64,000 bases of DNA from Berghia stephanieae (taxonomy: Eukaryota; Mollusca; Gastropoda; Nudibranchia; Aeolidiidae). The stretch covers positions 131,818,671 through 131,882,670 of the forward strand of contig CM067442.1 in the NCBI GenBank assembly GCA_034508935.3, written 5' to 3'. The notes beneath the pieces were generated by a model. That model searched no databases. It was not told the DNA's origin and saw only the letters and a program-made list of their open reading frames with translations. Shown one piece after another: positions 35,236 to 47,476 of the stretch (positions are counted from its first letter, which is position 1; each line of letters starts with the position of its first letter). The position numbers and the translations under genes were made by a program.

Positions 35236-38200
35236 ATGGCGATGCTACGAATAGGACAGGAATTTCCTTCATGGAATAACTTTTTCGCTGCAATTGAAAA
35301 ATATTGCTAAAAAAACAAGTCAACCCTTTGTAAATCATCGTGCAAAACGTGCATTCAAGCGAACAAACATGTAAAAGATGGTCAGAGGGCATATCCACTT
35401 GAAATGGAGTATGTGTACTATACATACCGTGCACGCATACCTCAAACCGAGTGGCCAAGGAAAGCGTGATACAAAGTAAGTTTTGTTAGTACTTTGCAAC
35501 TTTTTAAAACTTTTATCTTTATTGACAATATTCGTAGATCTTGCTTAAAAGTGATTTGTGTTTTTAAGGCATATAGAATATGAATACAAGTACAAGATAG
35601 AGACAAAATCAAAATTAAAACGATTTTATTATTAAATCAATGAGATGATATTCCATCGGAGTTTTAAACGTCAAAGCAGATTTTATACTAATACTAATAA
35701 TACTAGACTAGGCTCTCTATGAGTCAATGACTAAATTCAGGAGTATTTTTGGAATTATTGGGGTATGACATGAGAGATTGTTCTTGTACAGATAGGGAGA
35801 GATTGTTTTGATTTAGTGAGTGAGGGACTGGACATGGGAAAGGGGAGTGTAACATTGTGGGGATTATTTATGTTATTGTTATTATTATTATTAAGTTTCT
35901 AGTCTTTAAAGTAGAGGCCTGCTGGAGTTTACCTAGACCTAGGTTTCTATAGTGTGAAACCGACAATTGCAATTAATTACTTCTGCTTTTGGACGCACAA
36001 AGTACTTTCAGCTAGATCTTACAGTTACAGACCCACCTATCCAAATCCAATCACTGGGGGGAAGTGTATGAACATCATCACAACTTCACTAATAACTGAA
36101 TGACTGATCTCAGTTTCTTTCTGTGTGTATTAAGCATGTGCTCTACCAACTGAGCTACTCGAGCCCTGGTTTGTGGGGATATTTCTCAGTTTTGTTTATA
36201 TTTCGTGAATTGGAGAGTTCATATGAATATGTTTTGTTGTATGTCCAGAGAATGATATTGATGTGAATGGATTCAAATCCTTGTCACTATACATACTTGT
36301 AAGTGTAAGTAGTATGAATGATTTTATATTTCGATTTCTATATCACTATATGTCAGATCTAGATGACTAGATGTGGACCTAAATTAGAACTGCTGCCCAG
36401 CGCGCAGTATTATTGACAAGTTTTGAAGTATAGACCATTTTATTTCCACAGGTCCAGTAAGCAAGCATGTGAAGCAAAAATCTATGCATGTTTGGACAGA
36501 AAGGACAGGTCGAAGATCGTTATCAAGCAACTTAATGAAGTGCACAATCATGAGATTTGTGAGTACTTTTTATCCATTAAATTATTAATTTCTATTTGAC
36601 CATCATGTCATTACGGTGTCGTTTTGGGATATGGCTGCGGTGATTTGGACTCCGTCTCAAATGCTTCTTGTGTACAATCATCATGTGTGAGGCTGTTATT
36701 GAATCTGGCCTTGGCGTCTATGATTGCACAAGCATACTACTTTTGAGTTTAGGTCCGAATAGCCAGGGGATGCTTTTTGGACTTGTATTCAAATTGCCAC
36801 TTGTTCGGGATAAACCATACATCGAGAAGGAATTTATAGTTAAGATGACCAAAACTGAAATTTTGATATTTGTTAGTTATGGAAATTTGTATTCAATCTT
36901 TTACATGGAATATAACAGTAGTTTCCTAATTTTGAGGTTTTTTTTTCAACCTGATTTCTATGTTTGAGTTTGGTACCTTTAACCGGATTCTATAAAGCTA
37001 TATATTCGGTTTTTGTTTAGTTTCAAGATTTGAGTTCCATAGAAAATTACCATACATGTTATGATTAGAGACGAGTCAAGTGAGCACATTATTTTTTAAT
37101 TGTACAGAATACAAAAATTATCTCTTCTCTCACAGCTACAGATATATTTGAGAGATATGCAAAACAGAGGAAGCTGAATGAGGCAGAGAAGAGAAAAGCG
37201 GAGGAACTTATTAAGTTAAATGTACCTCTTAAAGACCTGAGGAGAGAAATGGTTTGTTTGACAGGGAAACGTGTCATCATGCAAGATGTACACAACATTA
37301 AGAAAGCCGTGCGTCAGAAAGTAAGTCATTTCATTTTTCTCATTTGTTTACAATGCAACCGCTTTGCAACGACATTGTTGGCACCAGACATAATGTTGAT
37401 AAATATATAGACTGATCAGAACAACTTAAAATTCTTCTCTGTGAGATCCTATTCCTATGATTGCCTGCCCCCATATATAAAAGTTCAATCTTTAAAATTT
37501 ATTTATTTTTTAGAATTCATTTTACACCATGTTGACTATACTGTAATGCTTGTATAATAGAGTCCACTCCGGATAATCAGAAAATTTTCCAAGAGTCAGA
37601 ATTAATTCTATTCAAAAGTCACTGGCTCTTAGCAACAAACTTTGGGTAGTCGCAACAACTTTTGGACTCCGTGATAATTTTCTATTGCCTCATTCAAGAA
37701 GTCTCTTTATCTTTAACTGATTGCTAGGAATACTTGCAAATTAAAACATTGTTTTCAATAAACAGCGCACAATAATTTATTCTTGCTTGACAAGCACATT
37801 CCACCAATTTTAGTTGGTATGTATTATACAGTATTGTGTCCATGGATTACGTTAAATTACATTGATATTGACATTGCATACACAGAAAAGAAATAATATG
37901 CCAGGTATATACAGGGGATGCCACCAGGAGATTTTGAAATTAAAAAAACAACACTTTTACACAAATGCATGGATTCCTAACAATTATGTGGTAGAAAAGC
38001 TCATAAATTAAAAAATATATTATTATTATTATGTTTCCAAGTACATCTATACATCATAATGATACAGTGGAACTCGGGAGTAACGAGATCGAGGGGACCA
38101 AGTTAATTTAGCCTTTCTCTGATGATCTAAAACGATGTTACATGCATCACAGAAAAGTTTCGTCCCAGAAATTGTCTATGTCGTTCCCGGGCTGTTGTCT

Positions 38201-40784
38201 TGGAACCATTCTTTGCTGAATTATTAAACATCATGGGCGATTTTATTTTTTTTCATACAACTCAAACTCAATTTCGGCACAAATTCAACAAAAGCCTATT
38301 AGAGGATGATAAATTGCCGAGATGAGTCAATCGATTGAAAACAATGAATTATCTACTTCCTGTGTTGTCAAGGGAAGCTACTCACGAAATCTTAAATAGT
38401 TTTGTGTGACGGTGGCAGTAGTATTTTCCTATGTTTAGCATTATATGATTATATTTGACTCCAGAGCATGGAACATTGCAAAAAACATTGCGGTAACAGT
38501 GAAAAATCACGGCAGCGTTGCGGCTACGAGCGTCGCGGTTTCCTGGAGGGACAGATTGTATATCATCTGTCTGTACCGTTATGAATTTTACATTTGTTGT
38601 TTTGAATGTATCATGTAAACACCCCTATTTATTTCTTTTAATTTTTCTAAAAGTAATCATCCATCATTTTTTCATGAATTATGCTTAATTTTTAATTTTT
38701 TTTGTTGTACCCGGATCCGTGATAATTTTTTATTTTATTTATATCACTTAACAGGAAAAACAGGCTGCCTCTAATGGCAATGATGCCCAGATGTTGGCAG
38801 TGGAACTGGACAGGTTGCGAGTCAAGGATCCAGGTCTTGTGTCTGATTACGGCATTAATAAAGAAAATGTTCTTCAGTATGTATTTGTCCAGCCGTCAGA
38901 GATGAGGGAAACATTCAGGAAATTTCCGGAACACGTTCTTATTGACTGCACGTATTGTGTAAATGACAGGGACATGCCATTGCTGTCATTTTTAGTTGTG
39001 GATGGAAATTCCAGGAGCAGGTTATGTGGATTTGCCTTAATAACAAACGAAAGTTCATCGATGTTGACGGAAATTTTCACAAAATTTAAGGACCACAATC
39101 CAAACTCCTCTTCAATTAAAACTTTTATGGTGGACAAAGACCTAAGTGAGGTGGCGAGGTTGGAGGAAGTGTTCCCCGACGCGTTGTGCGAATTGTGTTT
39201 GTTTCATGTTAAGAAGGCATTCAAAAAAAAATTGACAGTTTACAGGCTGAGTCTAATGTAAAAATGGGAATAAGGCTGATGGTGGAGAAGCTATGCAATG
39301 CCAAGAGCTTACAACAATATAATGAGCTCAAGGAAGTGCTGCTGACACTCCATCAGACTTTTTTCCAGTACTTTTTGGACAACTGGGACGGCATGCGTGA
39401 GCGCTGGGTGCATTATGCCAGAGCTGAGCACATTAATTTTGGGATACAACTAACAACTGGATAGAATCCTATCACAGAAATTAAAGTCTGTCATAAAGTC
39501 CCCAGCACCCCTTGATGTATGCCTTAAGAAAATCTTTTTTCTTTATGAGAGTTTACTGGAAGAGACTGCTCATTTAAATTTTGTGAATATTACCAAGAAA
39601 TCGTCATCCCAATTCCCTGAAATTCAGAAACATTTACACCCCATGCGCTTAAGCTTGTTGTCTCAGAATTTCAAAAAGCTGTTAATTATCATATCAGTTA
39701 CTTAGACTCTGTTGCTTATGTTTATAACAACGATAATATTGACGATTGCAATGAGGTTGATGGTTTGACTTGCACATGCCACACTTCAACATCAATGTTG
39801 TTGCCCTGTAAGCACATTATTTCTGTTCGTCTGGACAAAGGAGAAAATCCCCTTTCGCTGTCTCTTTTTAATGAGAGATGGCACATTGGCTATAACATGT
39901 GCAATGTGCAACAGCAATCTATAGATATGTTCCCTAGTGTGCCTTCTTTTGATTGGCACACATGTGCCATGGAAAAGAAAGACCGCTATGGACTCGCAAA
40001 GCCACGGGTTGATAAATTGCTTCACCTTCTAGTAGAGTTAGGTGAGGACAGGTTACGATATTATCTAGATCTGCTGAATGGGTTTGCGTTAAAGGTAAGT
40101 CAGGGCAAGGAGTTTAGCATATTTGACTCTGATATTGGGTATAGTGCTGTGGAAGAAGCAGGGCATTGTGGGGTGGAGACATCAAACAGTGTAGCAGATG
40201 TAGTAAGTGTTCAAGGTGGAAGTGGAGGGGACGGTGAGGAGATGGTGTTAGACGGTACTAGTAGTGACGAGATAGGGTTAGGTGGTGCAAGTGGAGCAGA
40301 AATTGATGATACACAGGGTGAGGTTGTTGACAGTGTTGTAGTAGAAGGGCTAGGTAGTGTAGATGGTCATATTTTTTAAGTTCCTGTGGTAGATGTACTT
40401 GTAGAAAACTCAGGGGTTGTTGAGACGCTCAGCTGTGACAGTGCTGAATGTGGGGGTGTTGTAGCGGGAGTTACTGGAGCTTTGGCTGATTGTAATGGGG
40501 CAGATAGAATGGGTACAGATCTTTTAAATATCAAACCACCAACAAAGTTAGGAAAGAGAGGAAGACCAAAAGGGTTTGGAATTACTGTTTTAGGCTTACC
40601 AAAGAAAAAGAGGATTTTAAAAAATAAATGTAATGAATGTTGATTAGAAGATCCCCCAAGAGAGCTTAGCAGTGGGCCAACTGACTGGACAAGATGTCTT
40701 CGTTGTATCCATTGATTCCACAATGTTTGCATTCATTTGCCTGACAGTAATTCTTATGTATGTAAATTTTGTGCATGTTCTTAA
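35236..40784 (+). pseudogene. ZSWIM3-like MULE-derived gene or transposon, frame broken
   Basis: Exons 35236-35475, 36452-36558, 37136-37320 and 38755-40784 have good GT-AG signals. Phases agree between exons 2, 3 and 4. Exon 1 starts MAMLRIGQEFPSWNNFFAAI, the usual ZSWIM1/3-type beginning. Exon 4 carries a MULE transposase core: VLIDCTY, FMVDKDLSE and NNWIESYH supply Asp, Asp and Glu. It then has CELCLFHVKKAF, a SWIM finger (LTCTCHTSTSMLLPCKH), an acidic Gly/Val-rich stretch, an AT-hook-like GKRGRPKG and a Cys-rich tail (WTRCLRC, YVCKFCAC) like a PHD finger. Exon 1 has two frame problems. Exon 4 shifts at an A run near 39225, near 39445 and near 39640, each consistent with one missing base. 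Either a decayed transposon or gene copy, or a real gene with assembly errors. Confidence 0.8.
35900..36170 (-). mobile_element. SINE family E copy in ZSWIM3-like intron 1
   Basis: Right end has the complement of a tRNA A box (GTGCTCTACCAACTGAGCTA). The body (TTTCTATAGTGTGAAACCGACAA split by small changes) matches the copies at 11345 and 52226. Confidence 0.75.
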
Positions 40785-40830
40785 ATAATCACCAGTATTG
40801 CACAAAGTTCTCATTTATGTAGCACATTTC

Positions 40831-40993
40831 CCCAAGTCAAGGTGTACCTACGTGCCGAGGACTGCGTGGCTGCAGGGGTGTGCAGTTGCTAACGTGGAAT
40901 GGGTGGGGGGGGGGGAACTAAATCCCAAGTCAAGGTGTACCTACGTGCCGAGGACTGCGTGGCTGCAGGGGTGTGCAGTTGCTAACGTGGAAT

Positions 40994-41026
<33 letters not shown>

Positions 41027-41045
41027 ACTAAATCCCAAGTCAAGG
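40831..41045. repeat. ~93-bp tandem repeat with expanding poly-G
   Basis: CCCAAGTCAAGGTGTACCTA starts at 40831 and 40924, with a partial third at 41034. Each unit ends in a G run: about 10 bases in the first and about 30 in the second. The Gly-rich frame is an artefact. Confidence 0.9.
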
Positions 41046-41339
41046 TGTCATCGTGCCTCTGATGTGTTTTTTTTTTTTTTTCTCAATTATGTTACTGATG
41101 AACAGTGCATTGCAATGGTGATATTCTTATCATGAAGTATTTGGCATGGACGTTTGGTTTTTGCCTTCAGTTTTGATGTCAATGTTTGTTCTATATATTG
41201 AATTTGAATGTTTTGTTACAATAATAAATTGTATTCCTTGCTGGTTGTGGCGGATATTGCAATCCTACTCCATGTCTTGATTTTGTTATTCGTTTTACTT
41301 GTACCTAATTCAGTACTATTAGCCACCTTTTTGTGTTAT

Positions 41340-42475
41340 AAACCACTGAGTCCCTGCCACCTGTGCTGTTGTTCCATCTCTCTCTCTTTCTCTCTCTTGG
41401 TACCTACCACCGGTGCTATTGTTATAAGCTGAGTCCCTACCACCACCCGTATAAGCCACTGAGTCCCTTCCACCAGTGCTATTAGCCACGGCGCCCCTAC
41501 CACCAGTGCTATTAGCCACTGAGTCCCTATCAATAGTGCATGCTATCAGCCACTGAGTCCCTTCCACCAGACCAGCCCTATTAGCCATTGAGTCCCTATC
41601 ACCAGCCCTATTAGCCATTGAGTCCCTACCATCAGTGCTATTTGCCATTGAGTCCCTACCACCAGTGCTATTAGCCACTGAGTCCCTATCACCAGCCCTA
41701 TTAGCCACTGAGTCCCTATCACCAGCCCTATTAGCCACGGAGTCCCTACTTGGGGTGGTTGGATGGGAGCATCACCCTTGAATCGTATACCTATGATGTT
41801 CGCATGGGTGTACGATCCGATAGTGATGTCGTTTCTTCTTCTCTTTACTAGCCTATCCTGCTTCTTTGGTTTGTGATTGTATTTTTGACAGGGGATATTT
41901 TTTTTTTCCTGTAAATCCTCTGCCTGTTTGTTCTTGGTTATTTATAATTTAGCTTATGATATCTTTAGGTTATGATTTTGATTGACATTTGTACTATTTT
42001 TGTTAGATTGCTTGTTTTTTTGTTTCAGCGGTCTCTCATATAACCTCAATTGTGTTGGAAGAGACCTAAAGCAACAAACAAACACGGAGTCCCTACCATC
42101 AGTGCTATTAGCCATTGAGTCCCTACCATCAGTGCTGTTAGCCACTGAGTCCCTAACACCAGTGCTATTAGTATTAGCCATTGAGTCCCTACCATTGACC
42201 ATCAGTGCTATTAGCCACTGAGTCCCTTCCACCTGTGCTATTATCAACCAAGTCCCTAGCAACAGTGCTATTAGCCACTGAGTCCCTACCACCAGTGCTA
42301 TTAGCCATTGAGTCCCTACCATCAGTGCTATTAGCCATTGAGTCTCTACCATCAGTGGTGTTAGCAACTGAGTCCCTAACACCAGTGCTATTAGCCATTG
42401 AGTCCCTACCACCAGTGCTAATAGTCACTGAGTCCCTGCCATCAGTGCTATTAGCCACTGAGTCCCGACCAACAC
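41340..42475. repeat. 30-bp minisatellite split by a SINE
   Basis: Units of the type CACTGAGTCCCTACC + ACCAGTGCTATTAGC fill 41340-41749 and 42083-42475. The unit is 30 bp and stop-free in several frames, so both strands show repeated peptides (NSTGGRDSVA on one, SLPPVLLAIE on the other). I treat these as non-coding repeats. (CTA/ATT) triplets follow at 42475-42510. Confidence 0.9.
41750..42082 (+). mobile_element. SINE family B inserted in the minisatellite
   Basis: Flanked by CACGGAGTCCCTAC at 41736-41749 and 42083-42096. The CACGG variant is rare in the array, which supports a true 14-bp target duplication. The 333-bp element reads from TTGGGGTGGTTGGATGGGAG to GAGACCTAAAGCAACAAAC. Confidence 0.92.
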
Positions 42476-42510
42476 TACTACTACTACCAATATTATTATT
42501 ATTACTACTA

Positions 42511-43015
42511 GATACGATTAATATATTTCTAACAAGTATCTCTTTTGTTTTATTCTTTTTTCGTCTTTATTTAAACTGACCTGCTCTTAATGTTCATGTG
42601 TGAAACAGCCTAGGGAATCTACTCACACACGTATGCTACACCCCCGTTTCCTTTATACTTCTATCACCCAACAGTTCAGCGCTACATTTGTCATATTTAC
42701 ACCCCTTGTTTGTTTTGCCGACGAAGGATTTGAGCCCAACGGTACATTGATTCTACTTTTTCCATCCAATATCTTTCATTTTTCACCATTTCGTTTGTAT
42801 TTTTACACCGTCAATAATAATACAATTGGAAGTAGTACGTAGCATTTAAAAAACGTTATTGTAGTAGTAGTATTAGGAGGAGGAGGAGGAGGTTAATTGG
42901 CAGCATGCAGCGTTTGTGGGATTTAAACAATAATTTTGGACTCATAATCTAGAAACAAAACGAGTCACAAAAAAAACTAAAATCTGGATGCGAAACGGAA
43001 AATGTATTTATAACA
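42511..43015. other. No gene recognised
   Basis: Sequence after the minisatellite, with a short (AGG)n near 42875-42890. No frame with protein character. Confidence 0.5.
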
Positions 43016-43019
43016 GCCA

Positions 43020-43200
43020 TCGGAAACTTCGTAATGTTTTACGCTCTACCTATCTACGCTGCAGCTACCATCTCGGCAAGTGGGTGGTAGCGTATTACGC
43101 TGCACCTACTACCGTTTCTTTCCCACAACGTAACACGCGATGTTTACCATAGTCGCATAGCACGCTGTGTCTACCAGCGGCCTTTTTTATTTACAGCGTG
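43020..43200. repeat. Second GCGTATTACGC module cluster
   Basis: AAGTGGGTGGTAGCGTATTA, CGCTGCACCTACTACC, AACGTAACACGCGATG and CATAGCACGCTGTGTCTACC recall the modules at 35080-35200 in either orientation, since the core is nearly palindromic. The pair brackets the ZSWIM3-like locus and the minisatellite. Confidence 0.6.
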
Positions 43201-44635
43201 TGTTTTTAATTTGAACATAAAACGCTTGGTTTTAGAATAACATCTAAACTTTATTCATACCAAATGTCAGGCCTCTATATCTATGCGCAGACACTTTAAC
43301 TATCGCCGAAATGCCATGTTTACATTATCTTCTCATCATGCATGGCTGCCCGACAATTTAAAATTTAGTTATGTATTATTTTTTATTTAGTCCATAATAT
43401 TTTCAGTACTATTATTTACTTTGCTTTTATTTTGAATACATACTTTCCAACTTTTTAAATGGGCATTTTATAGTTTTTGTTTTAAAAGTTCGTATATCTT
43501 TCTTCTCTTTGTGAAATCCGATATTAATAATATCGATATGTAAAAACTACCAATTGCTATAATTTTATTTTGCCATCAAGTCATCAATTTTCTTTCCCAT
43601 ATGTTTAGGTATGTTTGTTATCATTTGTATCCATATTCTAAAGGCATTAGCCTTAATAATTATTATGGTAAGAAGTTCTCTATTAGTTATACATTTTGAC
43701 ACCCCCACACATTGAGAGAGAAGTGGGGGGGGGGGGGGGGGGGCAATAAAATTTTATTAATTGTCAGTTCATATGTTGTAATAGCAATAAACCAAACTTA
43801 CTTCTAATTAAAATAGGGAATCCGTTTCAATTTATTTGAACTTTTTCAATCTACCATTTTATTATATGCAATTAAATTGCCAGAGGTAAAACTTATTATG
43901 TCATTACGCAACATGTTTATATCTATTCATATAAATACTCTCAAATCCTTTTTTATTCTCTATGTATTAAATCAAAGAGGAGAACTATTTTACTAAATGT
44001 AATAATCGCCTGCCGGCATTTTGACTCTTCTGCCATCTTTATCCATTATTGCACCACCGGAACGTTAATTATAATACTAGGAAATACCTGTGTAGACTAT
44101 TTAATCTTCCTTCAAAGGTGACAATTGAACAAATGTTTCACTTTTCTGACTTTTGATCTGTTCACATCGGACACATCAGCTGATGCGTCCATTTTGTACT
44201 ATAGTGCTCTTTTCAGTTGGTTATTAAACGCTGGTTTTCACTAAAACCTTTATGCATGTAAGCTTATTTTATACTTCAAATGGTCTCAGATATGATTTAA
44301 GCTTTTACTTCCTGTTAAATAGAACTTGTCAAGTGAAAATAAAATAGAACCAACATCTTTGACAATGAAGCCTTCAATCAAGGACTGTATTGCCAATAAA
44401 CATAAACATAAATGGGTTATGTCCTTTTATAATAAAACTGAAAAAAATACTTTATTTTGCTGTTTAAATTTATATTTTTATCCTTTAATATTTTGTATGA
44501 GTCTAATTTTTAAATTATTATTATTATTAAATGGGGAGCTGTAAGAACGCTGTAGGTTTTTTAAAAAATGCACTAAGACTATTTTTGGGGTATTCAATTT
44601 GTATATTGCATAGGTTGGTATTTCCCATATACTAG
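43201..44635. other. Intergenic, no gene recognised
   Basis: AT-rich; contains a poly-G run of about 19 at 43726-43744. A 72-codon frame at 44326 is low-complexity and not supported. Confidence 0.55.
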
Positions 44636-44765
44636 GAGTAGTAGTAGTGGTCACCCTGCTACAACCACCATCACGGCATCGACACTGCCACAACCACTAC
44701 CACCACATCATCATCATCATTATCACCACGACCACTAGAGCATCATCACTACTACAACCTATACC
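44636..44765. repeat. CAC/CAT trinucleotide tract
   Basis: CAACCACCATCACG-type triplets similar to the tract at 1695-2080. Confidence 0.8.
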
Positions 44766-45049
44766 AACATTAGCATCAAAACAAGTATCATGGTTGGGAT
44801 CTCTTGATCACTTCTTTGGGGTATTTCGAATAATAATAGCCTTTGGTATTGCGATTCCTGAGCCTTTTACTATACAAATTTAATGTGATGACTTATCTTA
44901 GTGTCTCCATAAACCAGGTAATAATGTAATCACTTGAGATTGCTGTGAATGAGTGTTTAAATGACGAAGATCATTTATTTTGCTTTGGGTTTGGTGGTAG
45001 CTTTTATATATTAATTTAAAAAAAAAATTTTTTTTCTATTCTCAGAGAC

Positions 45050-45605
45050 ATGGCAACACAAAAACTGTATATTGTTGTTGCTGCATGCAACAATATGGGA
45101 ATTGGAATTGAGGAAGGATACCGTGGCGTCTCAAGAAAGATATGGCATTCTTCAAGAAAATTACATGTTCCTCCATTCAGGAAGGAAAACAAAATGCTGT
45201 GATTATGGGCAAAAGGACCTGGTTTTCCATCCCTGCAAAGTTCCGTCCCCTCTCTGGTCGTATGAATATCGTTCTGAGTTCTCAACTCACAGAATCACCT
45301 GAAGGAGCAAGTCTTGCCGTAGCCTTCAAGAAGCAATTGAGATGGTAAATAACAGTACTGATTCTGAGGGCATCTTCATAATTGGAGGGAGCTCTTTATA
45401 CAGGGAGGCAATGCTAGCCCCCAACCCATGCAGGATTTATTTAACTCGTGTGCTCGGTGACTTTGACTGTGATGTGTTTTTTCCTGAAGTAGACCCATCT
45501 GTGTTTGAAAAGATTGATAACCCTGAGGATATTCCATCATGTGAACAAGAAGAAAATGGAATAAAGTTTCAATTTGAGGTTTATGAAAAAAAAGGAACTG
45601 TTTGA
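45050..45605 (+). pseudogene. DHFR: Intronless dihydrofolate reductase copy, two one-base shifts
   Basis: Encodes a whole DHFR-like protein of about 185 residues without introns. Start MATQKLYIVVAACNNMGIGI, where NNMGIG is the family's N-terminal substrate and cofactor loop. Then comes [16 protein letters not shown] after a missing base near 45111. [19 protein letters not shown] is the NADPH-binding region. A second one-base loss near 45317 precedes [10 protein letters not shown]. The last frame has IIGGSSLYREAM, FDCDVFFPEVD and FQFEVYEKKG, with TGA at 45603-45605. No stop is seen inside the matching frames and the key motifs are intact. Animal DHFR genes normally have introns, so a retrocopy is likely. 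However, a T-rich tract ending CTCAG sits right before AGACATGG like a splice acceptor, and no poly-A tail follows. A live gene with assembly errors remains possible. Confidence 0.88.
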
Positions 45606-47340
45606 ACAAATATCGGCTACAGATATGACTTGGATACTTTATGTAATTTGTTAATTGAAGTGCAATCATTTGTTTTTGTGACTTTGAATGTGATGGTTTT
45701 CTCTTGAAGCAGACAAATTTGTGTTATAATAGATTGAAGAAATTTGATCTCATCACCAGAACTGGAAGAAAATTTTAAAAATGACATCTACTTAAGATAT
45801 TCGCAGGCTTGCCAACCAGTATGATTTCTCATATGATTATTAAAATATGATAAATGCAAAAATCAACTGTTTGTAACAAAAAGGAGAAAACATGATAAAA
45901 GTGGAATAGTTGAAGTCATTAAATGTCAATTCCACCTACATTAACCTGAGTAGGCAGACAGATGATTGTCACAGGAATTGCAGGATTTCCCTATTCTCTC
46001 CAACTCTAGCTTGATAAGACTCCATAAATTCAACAAATGTTAAATTAAATAAATTTAAAATTTTGGATGGTTGCACATGTTGAATATATGATTTTTAGGT
46101 AAGAAACATGAGAAAATGAGCATAAATATTGGGGAAAATATGATCAATCTTTTCAAATGGTTGAGGTTGGTTGACATGTCTGTATTCGCTTTTCATTTTC
46201 TGTGAAAGGAAACGGCAAGTATTATAGATATATCGATGAAAAGGCATAAAATTCTGCATACAGCTGTACTATTATCATTACCCTCCATTTTCGTAATATT
46301 TAGAAATCTTTGTGTAAAGAGTGCATGCATTTATTGCGTATTATAATTTTTAAAACCGGAAATAGTCCTTTTTTGATAAAAAAATTTTCTTCACTGAATA
46401 TTTCAGGGCAAATTGTGCTTGCACACAAGAGTTATCGCTCACACACATTTGATTTGTTTAATTTAGGGGATCGGAAGTTGGTAAGAAAAAATCTATTTTC
46501 TATAATTTTTCATTCACCACCTCACACATTTGTCAGCCCATATCTCCAGTTTTATAAGGCCTAAATGACGCTGATTCATTGGTGTATTTGGTATATCTGT
46601 ATATGATTAAATATTTTAATCCTAACGTTTCCAATATTCCCGTGATATAGTGGTCATTCATCTAAGCCAATGATCACCATAAGATTGTTCAAGAAAATTT
46701 ATAGGGTCAAAAATGCTTCTTTTTTCTCATAAAATTATAAAGTTTTGATAATGACCATTATTGCCGGAAAATTATGTCTCTATCTCATCTAGGTCTTTAT
46801 GATTTCCATGTCATAATCTATTTTTCCTTGATTTCAGCTGTTTCAACACTCTGAACTGTACTTTTCTCTCTCTATAAATAATTCGTTTTACTGTTTGTAA
46901 CATGTGACAGAGATGTTGAATTACTACATGTAAAAGTTTTAGAGTTGTATCTGAAGCAGTCTCTGAATTGTGCTCGATTATCCATTAAATTGTAGTGTTT
47001 TGGTCACAGTGTTTATAACAATTTTTCACCACTTTGTTGGTCATAACTTTTTAACCAGATGATATAGAGCGATAATTTTTTTACTCGAAAAAAATGTCTC
47101 GCTCTTCTTTATTTTTCGATGCTAATTGGTATCTTGTAAGTGCTTAATAAATGTGATTTAGAATAAATTAGAAAGGAAAGATATATTAGATAACTAACTT
47201 AAGCCCCATTGACATTTTAAGGAAAGAAAAAGTTGGTGACATTATAAACGTTTTAATGGGAAAATAAATTAATATGTAAACCAAATTTGGTGTATGGCTG
47301 GTGTATCATTGTTGCAGTTATAGTTATTACCCTTCTCACT
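45606..47340. other. No gene recognised
   Basis: AT-rich sequence downstream of the DHFR copy. The 84-codon frame at 46310 shows no recognisable domain. Confidence 0.5.
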
Positions 47341-47344
47341 CACC

Positions 47345-47355
47345 TGTTATCCCCC

Positions 47356-47400
<45 letters not shown>

Positions 47401-47432
47401 AATATTTATTTCTATCTATCTATCTCAACTGC
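47345..47432. repeat. Poly-C, (TC)n and (ATCT)n tracts
   Basis: C run of about 16, then TC dinucleotides, then TATC repeats. Confidence 0.95.
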
Positions 47433-47476
47433 CTAGTTTGTTTTTTATTTGCCTTCATTTGGGTTTGATCTATTGT

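Noticed and set aside
38064-38170. CAGTGGAACTCGGGAGTAAC start of a possible further MITE in the ZSWIM3-like intron
   Set aside because: No matching right end or target duplication found nearby.
41340-42475. CRISPR-like array of ~30-bp repeats
   Set aside because: No unique spacers; it is a contiguous minisatellite in an animal genome.
41319-42579. Repetitive secreted-like protein from the 30-bp array
   Set aside because: Open on both strands with no signal peptide or splice context; interrupted by a SINE.
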